Source: Gyromitra esculenta
Taxonomy: Eukaryota; Ascomycota; Pezizomycetes; Pezizales; Discinaceae
Direction: 5' to 3'
DNA length: 64,000 nt
Assembly: GCA_038503075.1 (NCBI GenBank)
Contig: JBCAML010000011.1
Location: 1,488,001 to 1,552,000 of the forward strand
Shown here piece by piece: positions 32,744-46,105 of this stretch (the first letter of the stretch is position 1; every line of letters starts with the position of its first letter). Both the position numbers and the translations under genes were made by a program. The notes under the pieces were generated by a model that was not told the origin of the DNA, did not search any database, and saw nothing but the letters and a program-made list of their open reading frames with translations.

Positions 32744-35700
32744 TTAGGGTGCGTGCGTGTGGGAAGAGCGGGTAACGATGAGTTGTGAGGAATCTGTAGA
32801 TAGGGTAACTGTTGGGGCGTTATTCTTATTTTTGCGTGGTGGGAAGCGGGTTGCGGTTGCTGACGATGGGGGGTGGAGGAGGGTAACTCAGGCGGTGAGA
32901 AGTTTTCTTGTTACGTGGGAAGCGAGGCTGGACTGCCAAGCCGTCAGTGGCTTGGCATAATGTGACGGTTGCCACTCACAACGTCGAGCAGCAGCGATGG
33001 ATATCTAGACACTACCGTTTTCCGTCCAAACTCACTGATGTATTAGGACACAAGATGCTCGTGAGACAATGCTGGGCTGTCTAGACACGTTCACCTGTAT
33101 GTTTGAAGTCAGCCATTCTGTTCGTAGCGTTATTGCTTAGAAACACTATTCCAATAGAGTAGCCACCAGAAATTAAAGTACTTCACTTACCTTCACAGTA
33201 TTCAAAATCAATAACTGACGCCGTTCAATCAACAAAGTCAATCTTATTAGTCAAATACCTATCCGTGGTCACAGCCTCCTAATGCTAGAAGTCTCATTAT
33301 TCGAGGGGCACGCGTCGTTAATGGCAGGTAGCAGGCAGGTGGACAGTGATGAACACAACCATCTCCTCTAGCAAGCAAACCTTTTTGTTAATAAACTTCG
33401 CAGCGTGTCGATCATATTCCTCTACCCTAAGCCAATGATTTCATTCCAGAACCCCCACCCAAGTGAGTCCGGCCAATCGATATTAATCGGTTACAGCTCT
33501 CTGGGCCGTTCTCAGCTCAGAACCGTTGACGATAAAAATTCGCAGAGCCTGGGTCGGTCTTCCACTTCTAGCGGTGAATTCGTATAGGGAGACTGTGAGG
33601 ACCTACATTATATATCTAGGCCTCTCTGAGCTTTATGCTTGGGTTGGATCAAGGTGTTTCGAACTCGAGATACTCGAAGTGTTGATGCGACGTGTTGAAG
33701 ATTATGCGTTGAGTGGGGGTCCGGGGCGGAAAGCTAAAGTGTGATTGATTGTAGCTAGCCAATGCCTCACTTCTGGGCGGGGGAGGAAGGCGTGGTCTGT
33801 GGAGGATGAGTATTGAATGATTTATAATCGGGGTGCCATACCAGAGACAGAATGGGTGTTCACGTGAGATGAAAGTGCAGGAATTTAGTATGATGTTCAA
33901 CTCTCGGGGTGAGCTGCGAATATATTTAATCTCTAAAGGAATTTCTCAAATTATGAAACCCGTTCCTTCAAAACGCACGGACGGAAACGATTTGTTAAAC
34001 TGTACTACGGGTACGTACGGGGAAAGCGATTCCAAGTGGCGGTGAGCCAAGACTCAGCAATCTACCTATTTTATTTACGTGCAAACTAATAACTTGACGC
34101 ACTGCAACTTGGAATCGCTTTTCCCCATGCCCATAGTACTGCTGTTGAATGAAATCTCAGGCCTGCACATTATGATTGGTCGGCATTTAAACCCACGAGC
34201 GAGATTTGTTTAGTAATCCGTTTCAACATCAGAAGCGGCCTATCGCTACATGACATTTAGGTCTTTACTTGTTCCTTTTGGAGAACAGCAGTACTTATAG
34301 GTGATGGAATTTTGCGAAATGGGCTAGTTCCGCATATAGACAACGTAAAATACATGTAGTACTGACCGTGAATCTACTCTAAGGTTCTACATATGCATGG
34401 GACACGGAGGCGGTCCATTTTACAAACGTCACTCATTCACGGCCACAGCATGCATGATGCGAGGCATCCTAACTTAAGGGTTGATGGTAAATAAGAGTGG
34501 GGAAAATAATTCGATTTCAGTCCGCCGCTGCCGTGATTGATTCCGGGTTGTTAAGGGATGTCTAATTGGTTTTAGGTAACACGCGTTTATTATTCAGCGT
34601 GACCCTGCTTTATATTGGCTTGTATAATCCCCGCTAGACTACATGTGTACTGCTAGTTTCTTATTGAACTTAGCTGTAGTTAAACGCCCGGTCCAACTGG
34701 TGTAGCTTCGCGAAAACCTATTGTAGGAGAATTGACGGATTGATAAAGCCTCGTTTGAGATCGATTGATGATGATGATTCGGGGGCTGGTAACTATTTTA
34801 TGGCTGGCTAGTGGAGTCTGTGGGACATGATGTCGTAATTCAAATCAAACCACCCTTTTCAGAAAACAATATGAATCGTGACTATTCTCGTTTGCATTTT
34901 TGATGTGACTTTGGAGGTTAAATGTATGTCTCGGGATTCTCCGAGATGGCGTTCTGCTAATTGTTTCACACATTGTGATCTGACGCTACCTGTAGCTTAG
35001 AAATATGACCCAAGATATAACAATAGAGAGCTTTCTGCACGACTCCGCGAGGAAGTTGTGGCCGTGGACGGGTGTGACTTTTTGGTGTTCTGTAAGATTT
35101 GTGATTGATACTTAGTATTTGGTTCTTGGAAATGTTGCTCCGCGGCCGGATGTCTATCCTACTTCCTACTTGCAACTGCATCGATATGCAAACAGTCGTA
35201 AACTTGATCTTAATAACCATAGTCCGATTAAATCGATCAATGCAAACCAAGCTACATTGAGTGCACGTGGTGGTAGGACACACAAGAAATCCGGGGAGTT
35301 CCGGATCTCGTCATGACCAAATGGACCGAAAAAAAATCACAAGTAGCAGATAATTTGTGTGAAAAGTAAGCTGTAATTATAAAACACGCCCCGCGATTGT
35401 AGCTATGGCGAACCGATAAGTACAGGCTTTAGCTTACTTTTTCTTTTTCCTAGGGTACCGTAATGTGACCCAATTGATTTGATTCCGTAAAGATAATGAT
35501 ACGTACCAACTAACGCACGCTGGATACGACTGTTTTTGGCGTGAGTGTATAATATAAAGTTCCCGCGCTGCCACCATGGCTAACCCAAGTCTATCAACTC
35601 AAATTCGACTGTGCAAATCTCAGCATCCTTTTCACGGCACATAATTAGGCTATCGATTTAACGGTCTGATACACCGTAACGATACGTTGAAGTTGCCCTT

Positions 35701-38700
35701 ATTGGCGAGACTTCAGGCAGCGGCCTATAGCTTACTTACCTACACAGGTAACTCCAATTTCTCAGCGTCAGGCCCACTTACCGGTGCCGAAAAGCATTCA
35801 TTTAGCTCGGAATCTCTAGAACTATAAATTATTAACTAAGCCCTTGTATTCTGGGCTATTTAAACTTTATAGGAAAGTGGGGTTCGGGAACAAGACACTC
35901 AATAGTTGTGGGGTGTTTTTTGTTGGCTGGGCGAATATAATGTGGGCTAGCTATTTTCTGCTTCGTTTCGCTAATAAGCGCAGGATTCCATGTCATCGAA
36001 ATCAAAGACATTATCTATGACCATGAATAATGGCGAACTTACAGTAGAGGGAACAACTACCTAAGGCTCGCTATATATATCGAGATACCTTCGTTAAGGA
36101 AGAGACAACAATAGAGTTTGAACTGACTATCCATGGCTTTGAGGCTTAGTGCTGAATTGAATCATATTTCCTGAGATTGCCACACAATCGATCAGGGTTA
36201 CGAGATTTAGCTACGCCAAAACGTTGGTGACTGACGTTTAACATGACCTCGACAAGACCAACACAGTAATTCTCGTTGGCTAGAACACCAATATCTACTT
36301 AACTTTGTCTGCACTAGGGACTACTCGTCCGGTGAGATTCGACACATGATGTGCTAGATATTGCTCCTGCTCATATATATTCCAATAATTGACTCTCGAG
36401 CATTGATCATGATTGCGAACTGCATAAGATGGTTTAATGAGCCTGTATCTTTATCGGCAAGGGTGGAGGCGCCACGAGCCATTTTGCATCTCGTTGAGTG
36501 CACGTGGCCTGATGAATGATATATTTACTGGACTGCGTGAACTTCACCGCAGGAAATCTCGTCAAGTCTGCTCTGCCTAAGACTCCGGGATGCCTGTCTT
36601 GATGTTTTATGTTGTACAGGTTATGAAGATGACACAAATCTCACATAATAATAATTTGTATGGCTCGGCGATCTATATGTGCATATCGCCGTCCTATATC
36701 CAACCTTACTACATTGCTGCAGGTTGTGCTCAGATTCTAAGGACTGACTGGGTTCTGCAGCAATGGTTGGTGGGAAATACATTGGTCACCAACGAATGGG
36801 TGCATGAACCGTGGCAGCGGGAGTCTCGCTAAGCCCATTGTGAACGATTTGGCGCACCGCTGCGTTAACCACAATGGAAGTATCGTAAAGTATATTCTGT
36901 AGCTGTGTAGTAAGTCACTTACCTTCTGTTTTCTTTGCATTGTACCTTTCAAAACTTTACACGCTAACATAAAACTCGAATATGCATTATTCTGGAAAAT
37001 ATTTTTAGTTCCGGTAGCACTACTGCCCGCTGATGATACCTTCCGAAAACCTTTCCAGGTCGACAACGCAACCAGTTTGTCGATATACATATAGAAATAC
37101 GCACCCTAGAACTAAAAGTAGGTGGGGAGCTCGAAATACTGTGCTCTCGCCGCGCGCCTCAAAGGTAAATTTTTTTTTACCATGGATGCAACTAGTCCCT
37201 CACGATAGGTGGCACTTCTCCGAGTCCACCAATCTTCTTTAATTTCCAGGAAAAGAGGTCGATCATTAATGTTTGTTACTGGGGACAATACTCTTCCCAA
37301 AGTTTGTTTGAATCTTTAAAAGAAAGGGGCGAAGGGACTCTCGGTTTTATACTTATTCCCGAATCTTTCGGCGTCTCCGTGAAGGTGATTCTAACACCAG
37401 CCAACTAAGGGAGTTAATCGATACCTTCTAGTACTATGGGCACTATTTAGCCACTCAATTGCAAACTCAGCAATAGTTAACGAGATGCCAATAATGTGCG
37501 TCAGACAACTGCATTGGATTGGCGAAACGAGGGTTATCTTACCCTCCAACATGTGTGGAAACCATGGAATATCAACTGTTAATAGATGGGCATCTGTTAC
37601 CTTATCTTTGCACAATTGTCTTACTCTATGATACGCGATTTAATGCTCTCGGCGACCACTTCAGGCAATGGTGCACATCGATCTGCTAGATCAGTACAAA
37701 GTGGAAATACCGAGGAAACTTATTTCATTCCCCGCTCTCATATCGCCGAGAGTCATTAGCAAGAACTGCTCTCAAGCTGATTGTCGGCTTATAAGAGTAA
37801 ATAGTAATAAGTACTTCAGTATTTAAATTATGTGGTGTATATGGGCCTGGGCTCAGAACTATAGCTATAGAAGCACGCATCACAAAGAAAAAGCAGTCAT
37901 CACCTGTCGAGGTTGGGATGGGATCTGGCATACTGGATCCGTCGTTTTCCTTTGCAATAGCTCGCTAACTGCATTCGTTTGATGGGTTCTGAGATTACTG
38001 GGGGAAAAGGAGTAAATTTCAGAAAGCCGTATTCATGAGGAGAGTTTGAGTTGGTGAGCCAACCCGGCCGGCTCTGCCCTGCGAACCTACAGGCTATGAA
38101 TTCTAGAATATTAAGAATCCAAAAGCGTCATTTAATCAGTAATAAGTCTGGTGTGAGGTGGGGTCTCAATTATAGGAGGTTTGGACGGGGTATAGTGATC
38201 ACAGGAGAAGCTAACTTTGGATTTGCTCAACCGATAGTCGTCCACTGTTGCGAGTTGCGCCGCACCGGTACTCGCTAAATTTTTTGCCCAAAATATAAGA
38301 GCCGTGGGGATAAACATGGGATACGGGGGTAATTATAACGAGTAGGGAAAACCTAAAGGACTTTAATTTAGAATAAAAATAAAAATAAACTGATCGACCA
38401 TATATATTGCTAGATAGATACGTGTCTGTTAGAATTTCATCGTAGTGTATAGCAGCATACATTTTCGTGATCTATAATACGTGAGCATTGAAAAAATAAG
38501 CCAATCCGCCAAAAGTTAGTTGAATTCGGTTAGATATGCGTAGCCAGAGTTTCTGGTATATCGATAGTGCAAAAAAATGTTAACGAAACATGAAATGGTC
38601 CGTTGGCAGATGGAATACATGTAGGTATACATGTAATCTTGCGGTTAGAGAATCAGGATTGTTGATCAAGCCTATATGCATGGTTTAGTATATACATATT

Positions 38701-41700
38701 ACTTCTTGTTTTTAGGTGAGCAGCTGCATGTGTATTTAGTGATGATAGCTATAGCAACGCATGTTCTTAACTGTTTTTTATTGAGGCTTAAGCTTTATAT
38801 AGATGGCGATCTCAGTTTGTATTCTATGTATGTACCGGGTTATCCACAGCTACATGTAGTTACCGTCGCCAGAGTTTAGGTACTGTTACGGATTACATTG
38901 CTTGTTTGCGTCTTTAGCGATGATTTTGGTGGCTATAGTGGGAAACAGTACTAGTGGATTTGCGTCGTATGGATAGTTCGGGGACTCGCATCCTCACGAT
39001 GTGCGCGTACTGTTATGGCGTGATCGGTTCACGATACATGTATACTCGCGCTTGTCGACCTCGCGTACGTACATGCTGTTAGAAAAGTAAATTTTAACGC
39101 CAAGACTTCTGTCGCTGTCGTTACATGTAGGTTTAACTACATGTACTTTGTTTTTTACCTGGCAGTTTGGTCCGGTACAGATTCGACCCCTCACACAATC
39201 CCCGACACTATGGTAAGATTACCTAGGGGTGAAATTTGGGCTTCCTTTTTTCTCTGTATCCCTCGAAACCTCGTAAATAGAATATGTTGGAGACCCGCTA
39301 TGAGTTGGCACGTATCCACTCAACGGCCATGAAAATTAGAGTGATTCGGTATAGTACGTCTACTATATTAATGTGGGGCCTGCATTTGAGTACATTAGGG
39401 CACCAAATGGATTTCAGTGTATTCTCCGTTTCCGATTTCGAGAGTAGCCAAGAAATACTCCCTGGTGCTTTATATCTGGATCGGCAAAAGAATGAACTAG
39501 TGAAAAGTACTAGTGTGGAAGCGTGTATATGAGCGTGACATAATTAAGCAAGAAGGCTGAGGTACGAAGGCTAGGATTCTGTAAGGAGGAAATGGCTCTT
39601 CATTTCGAATTCAAGATCAACGTATTCGTGTTTCTTTTCCAGAGGCGAAACGCTACTGAACCAAATTGCGAAATATTTCGTTGGAAAATCTAGTGCAGAT
39701 CGGTTGTAGAATCCGTGAATCTGCCTATTGACAGCTGCATCTTATAGGTTACCGTATTGTTGGGGATTGGTGATTTCTGTGGTTGGTTAATTATAAAACT
39801 TGCAACGAGAATAACTTCCGCTCCAACGTCACAAACATGTGCGTGGCAGCGCACGAGAAGTGATACTCACGGGAGGTAGGTTTACTCACCCGGATTTGAT
39901 TGCCTAAAGAAATACGGCTCTTGTCTCAAACGCCTGGCTGCTTTGCTGCAAGTCCCGATGAGCGGGCAACTCGTTAACCAAAGAAATACAATAGCTCTCG
40001 AAGATTGTCGATAGACAAATGAAAGCTTGTCTTGTAAAACCCGGCCCACGTTAATGCAGGTAACCCAAAATGAGTTTAATTTTCCATCTTATACCCCACA
40101 CCTTAGCGAGGCGACACTCTGAAACATGTCAAAAATATTTCTTGAACCCTTCGGGTGCTTTGCATCTGCTTAAGGGTTAAAAGAACCCAAGCTTGATGCG
40201 GTGGCAAAAGCTTGATATCGGTTTCCTTGATATTGGTTGTAAGCGAGTAGCAAAGAGGATGATAGTCAAATTACAGAGTGAGTTACCCGACCGTCCGCGG
40301 AGCTTCCTCGGAGCAATCCTAAACCACCCAATGTCGGAACCCATGTTTTTTTCTATCACATCTTCCTTTAAAAAAACTCAAACTGCAACATACACATAAT
40401 CCACTCGCGCTCGGGTTCACGATAATTTTAATTGCCCTGTATGCCCATCGATAAATTAGCGGGTCAAATCACGCTGGCTCGACACAAATCTTAAAGTCAA
40501 CGGAAGCTCGATTATCAAACCCTAGAGAGTCTTGGATTTCCAGAAGGCATAGGAGGGTGGTCCTCCACGTAAATGTTGTTCCAAGCAAGTTTGTTTCAGT
40601 GCCATCGTTTAGATGTTGAAGTAGGAACTCGGAGCCGTGTCTGGCAAGGGTGGACCCCGCCTCCCGGCAGTACTTCATCGTCAAATATAGGAAGTACTAC
40701 ACCCTTTCAAGCTAACCACAGATCGATCGCTGTGGACCTTGGGTGCTTAGAAAATTCCGGAAGCATCTAAATATTTAAATGATGTCACAGGAAAGTCTTA
40801 TTGCTCAGGTTTGTGTTTAGGGCCAGTTTTTGCCGCCAGTTTTTGAAGCTATTGTAATGTAACACGTCTCAAGATCCGAAGAGGGCGCACTACATGTGGT
40901 TTCTCATAAGAAGAGGGAATATACAAGCCACTGGGATAAACCAAGATGAACTTGAGATCAAGATTCAATACAGGCGCTGATCATCTCCAGCATCCCAGAC
41001 CGTAGAAACTTAAGCTCGTGACATGCGAGTGATTGCTAGTGTTCGATACCCTCGAGCCCTAGAGCTTCATTCTCGTCTGTGTCGTAAATTTGTGCAAAGC
41101 GTATGATACCCACCCTTCGAAGCTTCTAGGAAACTCAAAATAGCGGAACTCTAGGCCTTCGTAAGTCGAGAGTCCTATTAAAACACGAGGTTGATAGGTA
41201 GTAAAGGAATGGCTAAGGTGGCATAATTTCCAGTGAACTGAGCGTCGAAAGCGGATACCATTTATCCGTGACGATTTAAGGGATACATGTACATGTATGT
41301 ATGATCAACAAACCGACATGATATACATGTATTACCAAGAACGCATGGAACTTATCAGTCACTCCAATCCACGGTCATTCATCGGCTTTTTGCTCCTCAC
41401 CCCAGGGGAACTATTCTAGTTGAGCCTCTGCAAGATTAATTCAAACCAGGAAACTCTACTTCCGCAGAGAGAGAGTTAGGCACGAAGTAATAGCTACTGG
41501 CTTGTATCTCCCGGAAGTTGGCCGGTAGTGCTAGCGCGAGCATATATAAAAATCGCTGCTATACTTCACTAATCAACAATATCACCCACATCATGAAAAG
41601 CTACTCGATGGTTCGTGAAGTTGTTGAAGGCATGGTTCGTGCTCAACGCTGTCGTATGAAAATCTGTAGAATTTAGGAGATAGATGTAAAATTCTCGGCT

Positions 41701-42854
41701 AGAGATAGTTGTTGTGCTACCATCATGTGAGAGTCGTTTGCTGACCCGGATATGACGATACTAAGACGGCACCATGGCGGTTGCCCCAACCAGTAGCCTG
41801 GGATTTGAGCCTCCGAAGTCTTGCCATTGAATCCTTTCTTTATACAGTACCATTAACTCACCGGTGGAACCACGATTTTTTTTAGAGTCGATTGAAAATC
41901 AATTAGATTAACCCGATTTCGAATTCATTCCAAGTGTGCTGAAAACGTGGCTAGGATTACGCACAGTCTCACTACTTGATCAATCGGTGTTTTAATCATA
42001 AAGCGTATCCCAATTGCAAATCTTCTCGTTTCTGAGGGTATGAGATCGGCTCTCCGCTAGTACTATAATGATATAGCTGCTTGGAACACTGAGAGAAAAT
42101 AAATCACGTGATAGACCTTGATGCGAATCAGCTCCTAAACTTTTCTTATACGCTCCCTAACCTCCTGCCTTTTTTCTTCAACCATCTCTCATCCCCTCGG
42201 TTCGTCTCCTATCGATGCGATAGAGAATTCTTGTAGGGAATTGGATCAATCGATTCAATCGAGTTAATGGTGATTGCTAGTCGTGGTTTTCGACTTTCTG
42301 GTTCAAGAATTTGATCTGATTGGGGCGCGAGCTGCAATTGGAATCGTGGTGCATACAAGTGGAAACATAAGGTATCATTACTTCAAAGCTCAGTGATTAA
42401 TGAATACACCAAGCAATCAATCATCAAATTTCCACACCTCAGCTGCAGCAACTGCATCGCCTTGCAGGTACGCGCCTCAAACTATACAAAAACCACCAGC
42501 TAACGTTTTAGAGGCTATAGTAGACTTCTACTATAACAATGCCCTTGAGATTGAGGTTTAGTATTCTTGTAGACTGGCTATCCTTGTAGCGAATAGTTGT
42601 TTGCCCTGTGGAGCACTAAACTAGGGAGCTTAAAAAATATGTTCTTATAGAGTGGCTATCCCCATACCGAGCTTTCTTATCGTAGCAGTCCATTATATTC
42701 TAGACTCCATAAAGCACTAGATACAGCTTCGAGCCAGCAAGCCAAAATCTTTAAGTCCCTTACGAGACCCAGCCATCCCCCATCCTCCCTCTCTCGCGGA
42801 CCCATCCTCAAACCCGCGAGCCTCCCTCTTCAAGTTAAATTTGGTCAAAAAGTA
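32744..42854. other. Large gene-poor AT-rich region
   Basis: Ten kilobases without a convincing gene. All open frames are under about 120 codons, mutually overlapping and without domains. One MITE (34003-34138) is recognised. Palindromic TACATGTA-type words recur, for example near 34360, 38620, 39040, 39120 and 41285. The first 300 bp should contain the Reb1-like promoter. No tRNA or rRNA gene is seen. Confidence 0.55.
34003..34138. mobile_element. TA-flanked MITE, family E
   Basis: 136 bp. The left end TACTACGGGTACGTACGGGG and the right end (reverse complement) TACTATGGGCATGGGGAAAA begin imperfect terminal inverted repeats of about 40 bp sharing 'agcgattccaagt'. TA lies at each end, as for Tc1/mariner insertions. 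No coding capacity. Confidence 0.7.
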
Positions 42855-43454
42855 ATGACGGCACCCACCACAGCCAGAGAGTCGCAATTTTTCCAACGCC
42901 CGCCTCGGCGCTGCCCTATTGACACTGGAATTTTGATCACATGGCAACTTGCCGGTGTAAAAGACGCCGACTATTTCTGCATGCTCTGCCCACTCTGCCC
43001 CATCATGGTTTGCCCTGAATGCGGAAAAGAGGGACATGCACCTAATATCGACTGCGGCGCATACATCCAGCCAGTATTTGCAGCGAACCAACAGATGGCG
43101 CGATTTGAATACAACTTGAGAAAAGCGAAATATGATGTTTATGTGTGGGGAGAAATGTTGAAAGAGTCTAACCAAATCGTCGATGCGGAAAACAGATATG
43201 ATGACGAACGCATAGGCATGATTGCAGGAACCAAGGTTGTGAGATACTGTAACCTTAAAGGTATTGACAGCGGTCGAGATCAAAGAGCAGTAAGTAGGGC
43301 GGAAGAAAATCTCCAAGCATATCAAAAGAGTTTGAAAAAATTTACTTTGGAGAATGGTTTGGCAGGCTTGTCTCTAGAGCGTAGAGAGACCGAGTACGCG
43401 GCATTTGTTGCCCAAAAGACTCGCCCGGCGACTGATATTTTTGAAGGATTTTAA
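42855..43454 (+). CDS. Cys-rich protein of unknown function
   Basis: Single open frame of 199 aa from a clear ATG. I do not recognise the family. Residues about 40-68 form a dense cysteine cluster, CMLCPLCPIMVCPECGKEGH followed by DCG, which resembles one or two zinc ribbons or a treble-clef finger. The C-terminal two thirds is charged and predicted helical (RAEENLQAYQKSLKKFTLENG), ending DIFEGF. There is no signal peptide, so it is probably intracellular. The 202-codon frame on the opposite strand (42717-43325) is taken as its shadow, because its composition is less protein-like. The gene lies about 600 bp upstream of the Cue3-like gene in the same direction but is separately transcribed. 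A nucleic-acid or protein-binding role is only a guess. Confidence 0.55.
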   Translation: MTAPTTARESQFFQRPPRRCPIDTGILITWQLAGVKDADYFCMLCPLCPIMVCPECGKEGHAPNIDCGAYIQPVFAANQQMARFEYNLRKAKYDVYVWGEMLKESNQIVDAENRYDDERIGMIAGTKVVRYCNLKGIDSGRDQRAVSRAEENLQAYQKSLKKFTLENGLAGLSLERRETEYAAFVAQKTRPATDIFEGF

Positions 43455-44060
43455 GGCGTAAGCCAATGATGTATTTGAATGATTGAGATGCCACGTTATT
43501 TGTTTTTTTGAAATTTGTTTTTGTCCTTTTGTGCTTTTTCTGTCTTTGGTTTGTTGGCAGTATCGTGTGGATCGATCCCCTATGTTACTAGTTGATCGAA
43601 CGTGGAGATTATGGGTATCGTATCAGTTGATCGGTAAAGAGATGTTCTTGAGGTTGAATCTTGGGAATGGGTGGGATGTAAATAGAATAGTTGAGTAAGT
43701 CTCATAGGTGTATCCTTGCAACTCAACCTGCTCCTCCTGAGCATTAGCTTTTGCCAAGCAAGCTCCTTATTAAATAGTCACCTTTTTATCATATTATCCC
43801 TTCGAAGTATTCTTGTACTTTATCTACGAACTAATACGGGAGGGACAGTAGTCAATGATAATTCAGTTGGAAACAGTAGCTGGTCCGTGCGACATAGTTA
43901 CCCGCACTTTGTTTCGGCCCCCACTTCAGCCGCACCTTTATTCAACGTCGCTAGCCCAACGTCATTTAGGCCCTACATCGCCCTACAAACAAAGAAAATA
44001 CTCTCAAAAATCACCAAAAACACTCAAAATATACAAGAAAATCTTAAGAAGACACATAAA
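43455..44060 (+). other. Intergenic, likely promoter and 5' UTR of Cue3-like gene
   Basis: The frame of the Cue3-like protein is open upstream back to 43716. That part encodes a hydrophobic then Thr/Asn-rich stretch, unlike the start of related proteins, so the ATG at 44061 is preferred. An A-rich stretch at about 43990-44060 would be the 5' leader. Confidence 0.45.
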
Positions 44061-46105
44061 ATGTTATTACCAATCGCTCCCTTTCCACCTCCGTCAGTTT
44101 ACCCAACTATCCCCTCAGCTGCCTACTCTGCTTGGTCTTCTGCTCTAAGCTTGCATCTCCAACTCACACCTGCCAAATTCGGCTCTCAGTCACTGGGAGA
44201 TGAAGCATTGTGTGCATTCTTGCTCTCATACCTCCGGAATCAGTCCAATAATCAACCAGCAGCTGAAGAGGAGCAAAGGGTCCTAAGGAAAAAGATCATA
44301 CTGCTGTTACACCGTATCGCCAGCCTACCGGACCATGCAAATATCCCCTCAGAATTCACTAGTGGGCAGTTTCTGAGAGACGTAGCAGCAAATTTTCCAA
44401 GGAGTAGAATCCTAAAGGGTGTATTTGATGAAGAGCGTGTATGGCGGCGCTTTGAAGACGGTGTAGGAAGGTTAAAGAGAGCGATCGTCGCTGGGAAAGG
44501 CATCTCACAAGGTGGAGGAGGATTAGAAGGGCTATTCCGCTTCTCGCATCGAGCAGCAGAGGTTTTCCTAGCTGGGGATGACTGGCTGGATGTAGTCGTG
44601 GAAAAGGGTATAGTAGAGGAGTTTAAAGTTGCACTTCTAGAGGTCGCTAGCCCTGGGATGCTGGGTATTGAGGGGTCTAGAAAGGGAAATTGGAGTATGA
44701 TCACTGATATTATCTATGGTCTTATCAACGCTTCTGAAAATCCTAAAGCCAGCGGCATCGCGAGGGAAAAGAATTTCCTCAAAACCCTTATCGAGTCTAC
44801 CACGCTTGTCCCAGCACTTCGAAAATGTGCACAGGGTACACTAGAGGAGGGGAGGGTAGAAACTATGCTAAAGGCGTTAGAGAAATTCGGCCGGCCACGG
44901 GCTCCGAAGTTGAAGGTACCGTACAAGGGGAAAGGCAAGGGCAAGGAAGTGGTAGTGGGGATAAGTGAAGAGGAAGAAATGGAAATGATGCGTAATGTGG
45001 CTACCGTACGAGAACTGTTGCCGGACCTCGGGAGCGGATTTGTAAGAAGGTGTTTAGATGCATTGGAGGGAGATGTTGAACTAGTTACAAGTGCGCTACT
45101 GGAGAATGATTTACCGGTTGAACTGAAGGGTGCAGATCGAAGTGAAGAATAGTAAGCTCCCTCGCTCTCTCCATCATGAAAATTTGCTAATTGCCTTATC
45201 TTAAACATAGTATCCCACCGGACACGTCGACTGTACCGACTCCATCTCACAAACCTCTACCACCAATCACTAAACAACAAACCCTCCCTACCCGTCGTAA
45301 TGTTTTTGATAATGATGAACTTTCCCACCTCTCTCCCTTAGCTCTCTCCCGCCTTCATATCGGCCGCAAAAATGCCTCTCTTACAGCTGACACCCTTCTC
45401 ACGCGCGACCGTATTCCAAAGACATCTATTTTATCTGCTCTTGCTGCATTCGATAGTGATGATGATGAGCGCGATGACACGTATGATCTCGCTGATGTTG
45501 GCGGTGCCGTTGATACTGCTGGGCCTGGCGATGAGGACTTGCAGCGGCGTATAACACCAAGAGCCACGACTGGTGTGGAAGAAGAGGATAGTAAAGAAGA
45601 TATTGCTGAGAAAACCCTATACGACGTTTACAAAGCGAGCCCAGAGGTTTTTTCCCGTAGCGCAGAGACCCGCAGAGGGGCGGAAAGAAAGGCATTGAAG
45701 GATAAAACTGGTTGGAGTGATGAGACAATCGAAGGATGGAAGATCATGCTTGAACGGGAGCCAAAACGATTGCGTATGCTAGAGCGACGCTTCTCAGATC
45801 TTCCCGGCAGCAGCGGCGGGGGCGGAGGCAGGCAGATTGTACTGGAGAAGACAAGGTGGACCCAAAATGAGGATGGTGATAGCGATGGCAATGGAAGAGG
45901 TAGGGGTAGGGATAGGGGCATGGGAAGAGCACGAGGTGGCGGAAGAGGTAGAGGTGGAGGGAATGTCACAGGCCCCAGTGGGGAAAAGGACACACAGCAA
46001 GGAAGAGCGAGGAAAGAAGCAAATAAGAGCAGCAGTGCAAACCATAATCGACGAGACCAAAGGGCGAAGAAAATGGCAAGGGGGGGCTTTCCACCAGCCG
46101 GATGA
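44061..46105 (+). CDS. CUE3: CUE-domain protein, Cue3/ASCC2-like
   Basis: Two exons (44061-45151 and 45211-46105) join in frame, giving 661 aa. The N-terminal half is the ASCC2-type helical region, starting MLLPIAPFPPPSVYPTIPS and including FRFSHRAAEVFLAGDDWLDVVVEKG. The CUE domain is about residues 305-356 (VRELLPDLGSGFVRRCLDALEGDVELVTSALLENDLP), a ubiquitin-binding fold. The second half has the conserved RRNVFDNDELSHLSPLALSRLHIGRK block, an acidic stretch, a KTLYDVYKASPEVFSR segment, and a Gly/Arg-rich tail (RGRGRDRGMGRARGGGRGRGGG). Yeast Cue3 and human ASCC2 belong to the RQT/ASC-1 complex with the helicase Slh1/ASCC3, which splits collided ubiquitinated ribosomes. The RGG tail suggests RNA contact. 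Family membership is clear from domain order. Confidence 0.85.

Noticed and set aside
30523..32788. Many long frames on both strands over the Reb1-like gene
   Set aside because: The GC-rich coding sequence creates long shadow frames. Only the 892-codon minus frame carries Myb repeats.
42717..43325. 202-codon minus-strand frame
   Set aside because: It lies antisense to the Cys-cluster gene at 42855-43454, whose composition and ordered Cys/helix layout are more protein-like. No domain is visible in the antisense frame.
43716..44060. N-terminal extension of the Cue3-like protein
   Set aside because: The frame is open but encodes a hydrophobic then low-complexity stretch not expected in the family. 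The ATG at 44061 gives the usual start.
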